DNA from: Vibrio rhizosphaerae
GTDB taxonomy: Bacteria; Pseudomonadota; Gammaproteobacteria; Enterobacterales; Vibrionaceae
Reading direction: 5' to 3'
Assembly (NCBI RefSeq): GCF_024347095.1
Contig: NZ_AP024903.1
Coordinates: 2,356,001 to 2,420,000 of the forward strand
DNA: 64,000 bases
In this document: piece by piece, positions 34,839 through 44,896 of the stretch
Layout of the letters: every line of letters starts with the position of its first letter
How positions within the stretch are numbered: the first letter of the stretch is position 1
The notes under the pieces: model-generated
Databases searched by the model: none
What the model was told of the DNA's origin: nothing
The model's input: only the letters and a program-made list of their open reading frames with translations
Position numbers and translations under genes: made by a program

Positions 34839-35969
34839 TTATGTAAGACCCACTTCTACCAAAATACGCTCAGCGATACGTTCCAAAGGCAAACTTTCAG
34901 ACGATATTCCCGCTTTAGCGACAGCCTGAGGCATCCCATAGACAACACAACTCTCTTCGTCTTGTGCCCAAATCGTTGCCCCAGCTTGTTTCAACATTCG
35001 GGCACCTTCCCGGCCATCTGCGCCCATACCTGTCAATACAATGGAAAGCACTTTGTCGGCATAAATCTTAGATGCAGAACCAAATGTCACATCAACACAA
35101 GGTTTATAGTTCATCCGTTCACCACCATCGAGAATCCGAATTTTGGCAGCTCCCGGTCTCCCTTCAATCATCATCTGTTTTCCGCCTGGCGCTAAATAAG
35201 CCACTCCCGGTTGCAAAACATCACCATCAGCCGCTTCTTTCACTGATATCTGACACAGAGAATCAAGTCGACTCGCAAACGCAGCCGTAAAGGTCGCGGG
35301 CATATGCTGGATCAACAAAATAGGATGAGGATAATTCGCAGGGAGTTTTACCAATATTTTTTGCAGAGCGACCGGGCCACCGGTAGAGGTACCGATGGCG
35401 GTTAATTGATAACGTTTTCCACTGGCTTTAAACCGAACCGGAACGGAAGAGCTGGTACTGCCACTCAAAGGACGGGAAATTCGCCCTAAAGGCGTGCGCT
35501 GTGTTTCCGTTTGAGACGCAATCGTCGTATTCGGTCGAGAAGAAAGCGGAGAGACACGGCGAAGATAAGCCTTCTTGCGGGCAATTTCTAAAACTCGCTG
35601 TTGCAATAACGTAACGGCTTCATCACGGTTGCGGGCAATATCCTCAAATTTCTTCGGCAAAAAATCCATTGCGCCCGCATCGAGCGCATCTAATGTTGCT
35701 TTAGCACCATCATGAGTCAGGGAAGAGAACATCAATATTGGCGTCGGATTATCGGCCATGATTTCTCTCACAGCAGAAATACCATCTAGTACTGGCATCT
35801 CAACGTCCATCGTAATGACGTCTGGATTTAAGCTTTTTGCCTTTTCAACAGCTTCACGGCCATTGATTGCGACGTCAATGACTTCTAAACGCGATTCCGA
35901 GTTAATGATTTCACTAACACGACGTCTGAAAAAACTGGAGTCATCAACCACTAAAACTCTTATCGCCAT
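34839..35969 (-). CDS. cheB: Chemotaxis methylesterase CheB
   Basis: A 376-residue response regulator–methylesterase. The receiver has acidic residues Asp9/Asp10 and the phosphorylation site Asp55 (ITMDVEMP). After a linker of about 70 residues comes the esterase domain with catalytic Ser in AIGTSTGGP, His in LIQHMPATF, and Asp in [11 protein letters not shown]. It demethylates receptor glutamates when phosphorylated by CheA. CheR is not in this cluster, as is usual for vibrios. It lies 24 bases after cheA and 9 before parC. Confidence 0.97.
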   Translation of the reverse strand: MAIRVLVVDDSSFFRRRVSEIINSESRLEVIDVAINGREAVEKAKSLNPDVITMDVEMPVLDGISAVREIMADNPTPILMFSSLTHDGAKATLDALDAGAMDFLPKKFEDIARNRDEAVTLLQQRVLEIARKKAYLRRVSPLSSRPNTTIASQTETQRTPLGRISRPLSGSTSSSVPVRFKASGKRYQLTAIGTSTGGPVALQKILVKLPANYPHPILLIQHMPATFTAAFASRLDSLCQISVKEAADGDVLQPGVAYLAPGGKQMMIEGRPGAAKIRILDGGERMNYKPCVDVTFGSASKIYADKVLSIVLTGMGADGREGARMLKQAGATIWAQDEESCVVYGMPQAVAKAGISSESLPLERIAERILVEVGLT

Positions 35970-35993
35970 ATTTTCCCTTATTTAACCAATCAG

Positions 35994-38336
35994 TTAGATG
36001 CGAGATGCAGCCGCATAGTTTTTCAATAAATCAGGAACATCCAGTATTAATGCAATATGCCCATCACTGGTAATTGTTGCACCAGCCATCCCCGGCGTTC
36101 CCTGCAATAAATTATCTAACGGCTTAATCACAACTTCTTCCTGTCCTATCAGTGTATCGACGACGAAGCCAACTCTTTGGTTCCCCAACTGTACAATGAC
36201 AACATGTCCATGCCCTTTACGATGCTCAATAATGCCCTGACGAGGTGCGAGCCAATTTTGTAAATAAAACAAAGGGATGGATTTTTCACGTACGATAATA
36301 GTCAACTGTCCATCAACCACATTGGTCCGACTCAAATCCAGATGGAAAATTTCACTCACACTTGCCAGTGGTAACGCAAATGGGCTCCCTGCGACACCAA
36401 CCATGAGTGTAGGCAGAATTGCCAGTGTGAGTGGCACTTTAATGGCTATTTTGGTGCCTTTACCAATTTCGGAATCGATATCGATCGAACCATTCAGTGT
36501 GTTAATCGCCGTTTTGACCACGTCCATACCCACACCGCGACCGGATATGTCAGAAATCTGTTCTTTACTGGAAAAGCCGGGCATAAAGATAAGGTTAAAG
36601 CACTCTTTATTGCTTAAACGAGAAGCGGCATCTTCATCCATAAGCCCTTTCTTAACGGCAATGCCTCTCAGTTTATCCGGATTCATCCCTGCACCATCAT
36701 CGATGATACAAAGTTCAATGTGATCCCCTTCTTGTGAAGCAGAGAGCAGCACTTTACCAGTCCGAGATTTACCCGATTTCACGCGGTCATCCGGCATTTC
36801 AATCCCGTGGTCGACAGAGTTACGAACCAAGTGAATCAGTGGATCCGCAAGCGCCTCAACGAGGTTTTTATCCAAATCGGTTTCTTCACCGCGCATTTCC
36901 AGCACGATATCTTTTTTCAAGCTTCTTGCTAAATCCCGAACAACCCGAGGGAAACGACCAAATACTTTCTTGATCGGTTGCATCCGAGTCTTCATGACTG
37001 CCCCTTGCAGGTCAGCAGTCACTACATCCAAGTTGGATACCGCTTTTGACATTTCTTCGTCATTGCTGTTCAAACCAAGACTGAGCAAGCGGTTACGAAC
37101 CAGCACCAACTCACCGACCATGTTCATAATGGTATCCAGTGTAGAAGTATCCACCCGAACCGTGGCTTCAGCCTGTGGTTTCTTGGCGGCAGCAACTTCT
37201 TTGGATTCTCGGGTTGCAACCTGAGTTTTAGCTTCTGGCTTTTCTTGAACGGGTGGTGTAGCCGACGGTTTCGCTTGTGCGCTTACTTTGGGTTCTGTAG
37301 CTGGCTTTTTCGGCGGCGCGGTTTCTTTCTTGGCAGGTTCAACATTAGCTGATGCCGGTTTAACAGCCATTTCCAGCTCTTCGACTGATGGCCCTTTACC
37401 CGCACCATGTAATTCATCCAGTAATTTTTCGAACTCGTCATCCGTCATCAAATCACTGTCGCCACTATTTGAGGCCTTTGCTGACGATGCGGTTGAATCT
37501 ACTGATGATGTTGTCTTCGGTGGAGAAGATGGCACAGCAGCAGCCTCTTTTCCTTCAACTGATGGTCCTTTGCCAACACCATGCAGTTCATCAAGTAACT
37601 TCTCGAACTCGTCATCGGTAATATCACCACTGTCATTCGTCGTCTGCTGCTGTGAAGGTGCTTTAGAAGGCTGCTGACCTGATTCTTGTGGCGCAGATTC
37701 TTTTGATGCGGATGGAGAATGATGAGCGGGAGATTTTCCTTTACCATGAAGCTCATCCAACAACTGCTCAAATTCATCTTGGGTAATTTCGTCAATTGAA
37801 TTGGCACTTGTGGTATCTGAAGCGGCTTTGTTTTCTGGTGGCGGTGCTGCTTCGTCCTCAACCGGCATTGCAGGTTCATCATCAGGCAACGATGTGTCAT
37901 CATCCGATGAGAGTATGACATCTTCTGATTCGTCTTCATCTGCCGAAGCGGGCTGAGAAAGTCGGTGTAATTCGTCAAGTAGGGCTGGATCTGCGGGTTC
38001 AAGAGGTTCACGATCTTGCACGGCCTGAAACTGTTCATTCACAGTATCTAAAGCCCGTAACATCGTATCCATGAGACCTGATGTTACTTTTCGCTGTCTA
38101 TTACGTAATATATCAAAGACATTTTCTGCACCGTGACAGGTTGCGACCAACTCAGTTAAGGCAAGGAAACCAGCGCCCCCTTTTACCGTATGGAACCCTC
38201 GAAAGATTGCATTTAAAAGGTCATTATCTTCAGGATTATTTTCAAGTTCAACTAACTGTTCAGACAACAGCTCTAGTATCTCGCCTGCCTCAACTAAAAA
38301 ATCCTGTAAAATATCTTCATCTAATTCGTAGCTCAT
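35994..38336 (-). CDS. cheA: Chemotaxis histidine kinase CheA
   Basis: A 780-residue kinase. P1 (residues 1–130) has phosphorylated His49 in RGFHTVKGGAG. Residues 130–390 form a long acidic and Pro/Ala-rich linker with no clear P2 but three near-identical copies of DEFE-LLDELHG-GK (listed separately). P3, the dimerisation domain, begins at TVRVDTSTLDTIMNMVGELV. P4 follows with the N box LVRNSVDHGIE and the glycine boxes DDGAGMNPDKL and ISGRGVGMDVV. P5 is CheW-like. It signals to CheY and CheB. In vibrios the linker holds a site (LID) for ParP. Confidence 0.97.
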   Translation of the reverse strand: MSYELDEDILQDFLVEAGEILELLSEQLVELENNPEDNDLLNAIFRGFHTVKGGAGFLALTELVATCHGAENVFDILRNRQRKVTSGLMDTMLRALDTVNEQFQAVQDREPLEPADPALLDELHRLSQPASADEDESEDVILSSDDDTSLPDDEPAMPVEDEAAPPPENKAASDTTSANSIDEITQDEFEQLLDELHGKGKSPAHHSPSASKESAPQESGQQPSKAPSQQQTTNDSGDITDDEFEKLLDELHGVGKGPSVEGKEAAAVPSSPPKTTSSVDSTASSAKASNSGDSDLMTDDEFEKLLDELHGAGKGPSVEELEMAVKPASANVEPAKKETAPPKKPATEPKVSAQAKPSATPPVQEKPEAKTQVATRESKEVAAAKKPQAEATVRVDTSTLDTIMNMVGELVLVRNRLLSLGLNSNDEEMSKAVSNLDVVTADLQGAVMKTRMQPIKKVFGRFPRVVRDLARSLKKDIVLEMRGEETDLDKNLVEALADPLIHLVRNSVDHGIEMPDDRVKSGKSRTGKVLLSASQEGDHIELCIIDDGAGMNPDKLRGIAVKKGLMDEDAASRLSNKECFNLIFMPGFSSKEQISDISGRGVGMDVVKTAINTLNGSIDIDSEIGKGTKIAIKVPLTLAILPTLMVGVAGSPFALPLASVSEIFHLDLSRTNVVDGQLTIIVREKSIPLFYLQNWLAPRQGIIEHRKGHGHVVIVQLGNQRVGFVVDTLIGQEEVVIKPLDNLLQGTPGMAGATITSDGHIALILDVPDLLKNYAAASRI
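37389..37787 (-). repeat. Three copies of a 20-residue motif in the CheA linker
   Basis: Residues 184–203 (37728–37787), 239–258 (37563–37622) and 297–316 (37389–37448) share xTxDEFExLLDELHGxGKxP, spaced 55–58 residues apart. A partial LLDELHRL sits at 119–126. The bases have diverged at many third positions, so selection acts on the protein. Confidence 0.9.
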
Positions 38337-38345
38337 ACAGCACCT

Positions 38346-39068
38346 CTAAAAACCAAGACTCGATAACAAATCGTCAACTTCGTCTTGAGATGAAACAGCA
38401 TCACTTCTTTCATGAGGATTCAAAATTGGCCCCTCAGGATCAGTAGACTGATGTTTTGTCTTATCTTCTTGTTGTTCTGATTGCTCTGTTCCAAACACGG
38501 TAAGAATATCGACTAATCGCTGCTCGACTTCATTAACCAGCGTGATGACCCGTCGAATAATCTGTCCTGTCAGGTCTTGGAAATCCTGAGCCATGAGAAT
38601 GTCCATCAACTCACCACGTAACTCCGAACTATCTCCTTCAATTTGACTGAGAAGATCGTCAATTCTATGGCAGAGCGCTTTGAACTCATCTAATGCGATT
38701 CGGCCTTTCATGAGCTCATTCCATTGAGGACGAACATCCAATAACGTTTGATGCAATTGATCAGCGATAGGCATACAGCGATCAACAGCATCCATTGTCT
38801 TGTTCGCAGCAACCTCGGTTTTGGAAATGACGTACTGAAGGCGATCTTTTGCATCAGGAATTTCAGCCGTTGCTATCTCACTCATCCGTTCATCGATGGT
38901 GAATTCCTTGATTGACTCATGCAGTTCTCGGGTCAGTTCACCAATCTGCCGAAACATAGGATCAGCAGACTTAGCCTTATATATGCTCACCAATAATGCA
39001 TTCGCTTCTTCTTTCTTGCCGCTTTCCAATAAATGGACGAGCTGTTGTGCTTGTTCTAATTCAATCAT
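38346..39068 (-). CDS. cheZ: Chemotaxis phosphatase CheZ
   Basis: A 240-residue, all-helical CheZ that removes phosphate from CheY. The active helix contains LMDILMAQDFQDLTGQIIRR, with the catalytic Gln in QDLTGQ. The C-terminal CheY-binding peptide is DEVDDLLSSLGF after a flexible linker. Placed between cheY and cheA (9 bases to cheA). The final LLSSLGF is almost as in E. coli and other vibrios. Confidence 0.96.
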   Translation of the reverse strand: MIELEQAQQLVHLLESGKKEEANALLVSIYKAKSADPMFRQIGELTRELHESIKEFTIDERMSEIATAEIPDAKDRLQYVISKTEVAANKTMDAVDRCMPIADQLHQTLLDVRPQWNELMKGRIALDEFKALCHRIDDLLSQIEGDSSELRGELMDILMAQDFQDLTGQIIRRVITLVNEVEQRLVDILTVFGTEQSEQQEDKTKHQSTDPEGPILNPHERSDAVSSQDEVDDLLSSLGF

Positions 39069-39138
39069 CCTGAAGAACCTTTATACGCGAATAAATGTTT
39101 CCCTTACCTGATCAGAAACACAGATCAAAGTTCAAGAC

Positions 39139-39531
39139 TTATAAACGCTCAAAGATTTTATCCAACTTTTCCTTAAGCGTAGCCGCTGTAAATGGTTTGA
39201 CAATATAGCCATTCACGCCTGCCTGAGCTGCTTCAATAATTTGCTCACGTTTCGCTTCGGCTGTAATCATCAACACAGGAAGGTGCTTCAGTTCCTCATC
39301 AGAACGAATGTGTTTCAGTAAATCAATCCCTTGCATTCCCGGCATATTCCAGTCGGTTACAACAAAGTCAAAATCACCTTTCTTAAGCATAGGCAAAGCC
39401 GTTAAACCGTCATCAGCCTCTTGAGTATTATTAAAACCCAAGTCGCGGAGCAGGTTTTTCACTATTCGGCGCATTGTTGAAAAATCGTCAACAATAAGGA
39501 TTTTCATGTTTTTATTCAAAATTGCCTCCAC
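39139..39531 (-). CDS. cheY: Chemotaxis response regulator CheY
   Basis: A 130-residue single-domain regulator. The acidic pocket is Asp15/Asp16 (IVDDFSTM), the phosphorylation site is Asp60 (VTDWNMPG), Thr and Lys are in MITAEAKRE and VKPFTAATL. It opens [10 protein letters not shown], as in V. cholerae CheY3, the CheY that binds the flagellar motor; ATG at residue 9 is another possible start. Phosphorylated by CheA, it binds FliM to switch rotation, and CheZ resets it. Confidence 0.97.
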   Translation of the reverse strand: MEAILNKNMKILIVDDFSTMRRIVKNLLRDLGFNNTQEADDGLTALPMLKKGDFDFVVTDWNMPGMQGIDLLKHIRSDEELKHLPVLMITAEAKREQIIEAAQAGVNGYIVKPFTAATLKEKLDKIFERL

Positions 39532-39552
39532 TGAGTATGAGATCAGTGATAT

Positions 39553-40287
39553 TTAGTCATTTTGTGTCCAAGAACGCAGCTTTGTTCTTAAACGCTGCAT
39601 GGTTTGGCTTAATATTTGGCTTACGCGAGATTCACTTACACCAAGCACTTCACCAATTTCTTTCAAGTTTAGCTCTTCATCATAATAGAGCGAAAGTACT
39701 AAAGCTTCACGTTCGGGAAGCGATTTTATTGATTCAACCAATGCTTTACGAAATGATTCGTCAGCAACACCTTTAAATGGTGAATTCTCATCATCACTAT
39801 CAAAAGGTGAAATAGCATCATCAGAAACACCTAAATCTTCGATGCCAACAATCCGAGAACTATTTATATCGGTCACGACGCTATGGTATTGATCTAACGA
39901 CATTCCCAGATACTTAGCAACTTCTGTATCGGTCGGTTCACGATTTAATTCACCTTCCAGTACCGAAATTGCATGGCTGATCTCACGATTATATTTGTGA
40001 ACCGATCGAGGAACCCAGTCTCCACGACGAATATCATCCAGCATAGCACCCCGAATACGGATCCCCGCATAAGTTTCAAAACTGGCACCTTTACTATTAT
40101 CATAGTTTTTTTGCGCTTCGAGTAGTCCGATCATTCCTGCTTGGATTAAATCTTCAACCTGAACGCTTGGTGGTAAACGTCCAATCAAGTGGTGTGCGAT
40201 ACGCTTAACCAATACAGAATACTTTTCCAGAAAAGCCTGCTGATTATTGAGATTTCCATATTGATCGTACGTCAGCGCCTTATTCAC
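39553..40287 (-). CDS. fliA: Flagellar sigma factor sigma-28 (FliA)
   Basis: A 244-residue sigma factor. Region 2 has QVEDLIQAGMIGLLEAQKNY and RIRGAMLDDIRRGDWVPRS; region 3 has SHAISVLEGELNREPTD; region 4 has LNLKEIGEVLGVSESRVSQI for the -35 element. It directs late genes such as flagellins, held off by FlgM until the hook is done. GTG 40287 was chosen (VNKALTYDQYG) with AGGGGAA about 8 bases upstream; it overlaps the end of flhG by 8 bases. A TTG codon one position earlier is less likely. Confidence 0.96.
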   Translation of the reverse strand: MNKALTYDQYGNLNNQQAFLEKYSVLVKRIAHHLIGRLPPSVQVEDLIQAGMIGLLEAQKNYDNSKGASFETYAGIRIRGAMLDDIRRGDWVPRSVHKYNREISHAISVLEGELNREPTDTEVAKYLGMSLDQYHSVVTDINSSRIVGIEDLGVSDDAISPFDSDDENSPFKGVADESFRKALVESIKSLPEREALVLSLYYDEELNLKEIGEVLGVSESRVSQILSQTMQRLRTKLRSWTQND

Positions 40288-41167
40288 CAAAAGGTTCCCC
40301 TACTATTTCAGTTCGATTTAGCAACCGTTCAACAAAAAATTCCAAATGGCCGCTCGGTGTTTTGGGTATTGGCCATGTTAATGCTTTATTCGCCAAAGAG
40401 CTAATCGCAAGCGATGCCGGTGAACGTGGAAATGCATCAACAACGATTTTCTGTTTTTTGACGGCCTGACGTACATTATCGTCTAAAGGTATACATGCGA
40501 CGAGTTCTATGCCGACATTCAGGAACCGCTCTGTGACTAAGGTCAACTTCGCGAACAACTCACGCCCTTCCCGATAGCTCCGGACCATGTTTGCAACGAT
40601 CTTAAAACGCGGCACCTGATGTTCACGACTCAATAACTTAATTAAAGCATAAGCATCAGTAATTGATGTCGGTTCATCACAAACAACGACAACAACATCC
40701 TGAGCCGCCCGAGCAAAGCTTACAACCATATCAGAAATACCAGCAGCCGTGTCAACCAACAACACGTCCATTTCTTCTTCCAGACTGCCAAATGCCCGAA
40801 TTAACCCAATATGTTGTGCATGGGATAATTCCACCATGGACTTAGTTCCGGAAGTCGCTGGAATAATTCTAATCCCATATGGTCCTTCAACAATAGCATC
40901 TTTTAACTCACACTCACCAGCCAGGACATGCCCCAGATTCTTTTTGGGACGAATACCTAACATGACATCCACATTGGCCAATCCCAGGTCAGCATCAAGT
41001 ACCATCACTTTTTTGCCCTGACGGGCCATACTCATTGCCATGCCCAAAGTGACGTTGGTTTTTCCAACACCACCTTTTCCACCAGTCACTGCAATCACTT
41101 TTGTCAGTGTTGGCTGACTTAAACGGCGCAGGCCGCTTGCTTGGTCAAAAATCATTTTATCTGTCAT
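40280..41167 (-). CDS. flhG: Flagellar number regulator FlhG (FleN)
   Basis: A 295-residue MinD-like ATPase that limits polar flagella to one. The N-terminal DQASGLRRL helix is the segment that activates the FlhF GTPase. The deviant Walker A is GGKGGVGKTN, Walker B is VLLVDTAAGISD, and LDADLGLANVDVMLG is the switch region. ATG 41167 gives the usual vibrio length, leaving a 13-base gap to flhF; the frame is open 18 codons further into flhF. Its C-terminus carries the membrane-targeting amphipathic region. Confidence 0.96.
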   Translation of the reverse strand: MTDKMIFDQASGLRRLSQPTLTKVIAVTGGKGGVGKTNVTLGMAMSMARQGKKVMVLDADLGLANVDVMLGIRPKKNLGHVLAGECELKDAIVEGPYGIRIIPATSGTKSMVELSHAQHIGLIRAFGSLEEEMDVLLVDTAAGISDMVVSFARAAQDVVVVVCDEPTSITDAYALIKLLSREHQVPRFKIVANMVRSYREGRELFAKLTLVTERFLNVGIELVACIPLDDNVRQAVKKQKIVVDAFPRSPASLAISSLANKALTWPIPKTPSGHLEFFVERLLNRTEIVGEPFGE

Positions 41168-41180
41168 ATCTATTCGCCGC

Positions 41181-42674
41181 CTAGATTCTCTCTGAGTCAC
41201 TGCTCCAGTAGTGAGGCTCATTGTCAGCCGACTTCTCTAGCAATTCGTTCGCTTTCGCTACCATATATTTTGGCTGAGCAATCACAATATCTTCAGGGAC
41301 ACGCTGACCATTCGCGATATAAGCGACCGGTAACGCATTTTCTACCACTACACTCACAAACTCTCCCAAACTCAGGGATTCATCTAATTTAGTCATGATG
41401 CATCCGGATAAAGGAATTCGTCTGAAGTGGTCAATGGTTTCCTGAAGTACCTTTCTTTGTGCTGTTGCTGGTAAAACTAAATAACTTTTGATCACGCCAC
41501 CGCGATCCTGCATTAAAGTGTCAAGTTGTTCAGACAAGCGCACATCTCGTTGGCCCATACCTGCCGTATCCACAAGAATCAGACGTCGATTTCGTAACTG
41601 TTGAACTACATCGGCTAACTCGTTGGAATCTTTAGCAACTTTTACAGGGCATCCCATAATTCTGCCATATATCGCTAACTGCTCATGGGCACCAATACGA
41701 TAAGTATCCGTTGTAACCAACGCGACATTATCAGAACCGTACTCCATGGCTGCTCTGGCAGCTAATTTTGCAACGGTTGTCGTTTTCCCGACACCAGTCG
41801 GTCCGAGCAAGGCGACAACCCCACCTCGCTTTAAAATATCTTGATTGACGACCGGAATTTGATCCGATACTAACCCAAGCAAAGCACGCCATGCTTTGGG
41901 TGGTGGTGTATCTTCCGGTATATAACAAGCAAGCTGATCCGCTAATTCCAGTGATAACCCCATCCGAGATAACCGTTTGATTAACATGGCCCGAAGAGGC
42001 TCTCGACGCTCGACTTCCTGCCACATTAAACCAGAAACCTGATGCTCCAGAAGGCGTCGAATCGAATTGATGTCTTCTTTCATCAACTCCAGGTCTTGCG
42101 TATTCTGAACGTCTTCTTCACGTTTTTGGCGACGTTCATAACGGGAAGGATCCAGTTGAGGTTTGTGAGGTTCTTCCCGCTCTTCCCACCGACTAACGGG
42201 GGTCTGTTCTCCATAGCGTGAAGAAGGATTCTTTTCTTTTGCCTGACGCTGTAACAAAGATGACAACGTATCCTCGCGTGTCGGTTCTTCGTCTGACTGA
42301 GCTGGCGTATACTGTTTCAGTAAATTGGCAAAACGGTTGGTCATTGAACCACGTTGGCTTGACGACTGTTGCTGTCGTTGTGGTTTCTGAAGCGTTGCCG
42401 CAGCACGCTGACCGAGTTGAACACGATCGTCTTCCAGCTCACGCCGTCCTGATGAGCCAACAGAAGGTGAAGGCGTATCTCGGTAACGTGGTTGAGAATT
42501 ATAACCGTGAACTTGTGTTTTAGGTGCGACAGTATCGCTGTCAACCGCAGCAACGATTTCTACCCCACCTGCAACTTTTTTATTAGACATGATCACTGCA
42601 TCTGCACCAAGTTCTTCTTTCACTTGGAGTAATGCTGTTTTCATGTCTTTCGCAAAAAATCGTTTTATCTTCAA
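41181..42674 (-). CDS. flhF: SRP-type GTPase FlhF, sets flagellar position
   Basis: A 497-residue protein. The basic N-terminal B domain (MKIKRFFAKDMKTALLQVKE) is followed by a Gln/Arg-rich linker, an N domain, and the G domain with GPTGVGKTTTVAKL (G1), DTYRIGAHEQL, DTAGMGQRD (G3) and TKLDES (G4). It goes to the old pole and recruits the FliF ring, so the flagellum is polar; FlhG counters it. It lies 28 bases after flhA and 13 before flhG. Confidence 0.97.
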   Translation of the reverse strand: MKIKRFFAKDMKTALLQVKEELGADAVIMSNKKVAGGVEIVAAVDSDTVAPKTQVHGYNSQPRYRDTPSPSVGSSGRRELEDDRVQLGQRAAATLQKPQRQQQSSSQRGSMTNRFANLLKQYTPAQSDEEPTREDTLSSLLQRQAKEKNPSSRYGEQTPVSRWEEREEPHKPQLDPSRYERRQKREEDVQNTQDLELMKEDINSIRRLLEHQVSGLMWQEVERREPLRAMLIKRLSRMGLSLELADQLACYIPEDTPPPKAWRALLGLVSDQIPVVNQDILKRGGVVALLGPTGVGKTTTVAKLAARAAMEYGSDNVALVTTDTYRIGAHEQLAIYGRIMGCPVKVAKDSNELADVVQQLRNRRLILVDTAGMGQRDVRLSEQLDTLMQDRGGVIKSYLVLPATAQRKVLQETIDHFRRIPLSGCIMTKLDESLSLGEFVSVVVENALPVAYIANGQRVPEDIVIAQPKYMVAKANELLEKSADNEPHYWSSDSERI

Positions 42675-42702
42675 AGCAGCAACCCACCATCATGTTTATC
42701 TG

Positions 42703-44796
42703 CTAGTTACCGACAGCCTGTACAATTCGAATCTGTTTCTCATCAGGAATTTCCTGATAAGAAAGTACGCGCAAGTTGGGTATTGTATTTTTCACAAATT
42801 TAGCCAGTGTGGCGCGCAAAACACCGGATGTCAGTAATACGGCTGGTTCGCCTTTCAATTCCTGCTCTTGAGTCGCCTGACTCAAGGATGATTGAAGTCG
42901 TTCAGCAAGACCGGGCTCAATGCCGGCAGACTCACCACCTGACGCTTGCATTGTCTGATGCAATAATTGTTCCAATTCAGGAATCAACGTAATCACCGGC
43001 AATTCGGGTTCTATACCATTGATTTCCTGAACAATTAGACGTCTCAGAGAAATCCGAACGGCAGCCGTCAAAATGTCAGGTTCTTGACTCTTCCCGGAAT
43101 ATTCAGCAAGGGTTTGAATAATGGTACGGATGTCTCGGATTGGAATCGCCTCATGCAATAAATTTTGCAGAACTTTAACCACAGTTCCCAGCGGCAATTG
43201 ATCCGGCACAAAATTTTCAACCAGTTTTGGCGCACTACGCGATAACATTTCCAATAGATTCTGAACCTCTTCATGCCCAAGCAGTTGAGCTGCATTATTG
43301 GTCAGTAACTGGCTCAAATGGGTTGCTAATACTGTTGATGAGTCAACGACGGTATAACCCAGTGCCTGAGCGTGTTCTCGTTGATCCTCTCGAATCCAAA
43401 CCGCTTCTAAGCCAAATGCCGGGTCAAAGGTCTGCTCACCATCAATAATTCCGTACACTTGCCCGGGATTGATCGCCAACTCCTGATCGGGTCGAATTTC
43501 GGCTTCCCCGACAGCAACCCCCATCAAAGTAATCCGATAGCTATTTGGGGTAAGCTCCAGATTATCCCGGATATGCACGGGCGGAATCAGAAAACCAAAA
43601 TCCTGCGACAATTTCTTTCTGACCCCTTTGACTCGCTCCAATAGTTCTCCGCCTTGATCGCGATCCACCAGCGGAATTAACCGATAGCCAACCTCTAAAC
43701 CAATAATATCCACTGGCTGAACATCGTCCCAAGATAGCTCTTTTAGCTTCGGAGACTCTGTATCCATTTCTGCGGGTAGTTGCTTGTCTTCAGCGGCTTT
43801 ATGTTGTTTTTTACGTAAGAGATAAGCCCCGGCGCCAGCCAGAATGGCCAATAGCAAAAAAGCAAAATGAGGCATCCCGGGGACAACCCCCATTACACCC
43901 AAAATGGCCGCAGTAATCATGAGTGCTTTCGGATTATCGAACAGCTGGAAGATCACCTGCTGTCCCATATCTTCATCGGTATTTTGACGCGTGACCATGA
44001 TCGCTGCGCCGATAGACAAGAGTAATGATGGGATTTGAGCCACCAGACCGTCACCGATCGTCAGTAGTGTATATATCTGAATTGCTTCACTAAAACTCAG
44101 TGAGTACTGGATCATCCCAATCGTCAGTCCACCAACAATATTGATGAAGAGGATCAGAATCCCCGCAATTGCATCCCCTTTAACAAACTTTGAGGCACCG
44201 TCCATTGAACCGTAAAAGTCAGCTTCTTTCGTTACTTCAAACCGGCGGAGACGTGCCTGTTCTTGGTCGATCAATCCGGCATTCAGGTCAGCATCAATCG
44301 CCATTTGTTTACCGGGTAATGCATCCAACGTAAAGCGAGCACTCACTTCAGAAATCCGTCCGGCCCCTTTCGTGACAACCATAAAGTTAATAATCATCAA
44401 AATCAGGAAAACCACCAGACCGACAGCATAGTTGCCACCGATAACCACACTACCAAAGGCTTCGATCACACTACCGGCAGCCCCAGCTCCCTCGTGACCA
44501 TACAATAAAACAACCCGGGTCGATGCAACGTTCAATGCTAAACGCAACAACGTTGCAATCAGCAATACGGAAGGAAAAGCAGCAAAATCAAGTGGCCTGC
44601 GCGTATATACGGTAACCAGTAAGACAACCATCGACAAAGCAATGTTAAAGGTAAAGAAAAGGTCCAACATAAATGCCGGAATAGGCAAAACCACCATCCC
44701 CAGTGTCGCAAGTACCATAACAGGCGCACCGATAGCAGGGATTGTTCTCCGTGGAATGGGAGGTAATTTGTCAGCAAATGGCAGCGTAAACTTCAT
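42703..44796 (-). CDS. flhA: Flagellar export gate protein FlhA
   Basis: A 697-residue type III export component. About eight transmembrane helices fill residues 20–330, with the FHIPEP signature region around RISEVSARFTLDALPGKQMAID. The cytoplasmic part forms the nonameric ring that receives chaperone–substrate complexes. It is the first gene of the leftward cluster, behind a sigma-54-like promoter about 85 bases upstream. FlhB is not adjacent, as in other vibrios. Confidence 0.97.
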   Translation of the reverse strand: MKFTLPFADKLPPIPRRTIPAIGAPVMVLATLGMVVLPIPAFMLDLFFTFNIALSMVVLLVTVYTRRPLDFAAFPSVLLIATLLRLALNVASTRVVLLYGHEGAGAAGSVIEAFGSVVIGGNYAVGLVVFLILMIINFMVVTKGAGRISEVSARFTLDALPGKQMAIDADLNAGLIDQEQARLRRFEVTKEADFYGSMDGASKFVKGDAIAGILILFINIVGGLTIGMIQYSLSFSEAIQIYTLLTIGDGLVAQIPSLLLSIGAAIMVTRQNTDEDMGQQVIFQLFDNPKALMITAAILGVMGVVPGMPHFAFLLLAILAGAGAYLLRKKQHKAAEDKQLPAEMDTESPKLKELSWDDVQPVDIIGLEVGYRLIPLVDRDQGGELLERVKGVRKKLSQDFGFLIPPVHIRDNLELTPNSYRITLMGVAVGEAEIRPDQELAINPGQVYGIIDGEQTFDPAFGLEAVWIREDQREHAQALGYTVVDSSTVLATHLSQLLTNNAAQLLGHEEVQNLLEMLSRSAPKLVENFVPDQLPLGTVVKVLQNLLHEAIPIRDIRTIIQTLAEYSGKSQEPDILTAAVRISLRRLIVQEINGIEPELPVITLIPELEQLLHQTMQASGGESAGIEPGLAERLQSSLSQATQEQELKGEPAVLLTSGVLRATLAKFVKNTIPNLRVLSYQEIPDEKQIRIVQAVGN

Positions 44797-44879
44797 AGAT
44801 GACCGTTCATAATTATCTGTTGGGCGTTGAAGAGCCTGAATGTCAGGGCGTCATCGGGAATTCTGGATTTATCGCCTCA

Positions 44880-44896
44880 TGCAATAATTGCACCAT
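44880..44896 (-). promoter_or_regulatory. Sigma-54 promoter of the flhA cluster
   Basis: On the minus strand ATGGTGCAATTATTGCA has the GG (44893–44894) and GC (44881–44882) doublets exactly ten bases apart, with TTGCA matching the -12 box. Start of transcription would be near 44869. In V. cholerae this class of genes is driven by sigma-54 with FlrC. The remaining 44897–45228 has no gene. Confidence 0.65.

Noticed and set aside
37389..37787. Recent DNA tandem duplication in cheA
   Set aside because: The three units differ at many third codon positions and are separated by unrelated linkers, so they are old protein repeats, not slippage copies.
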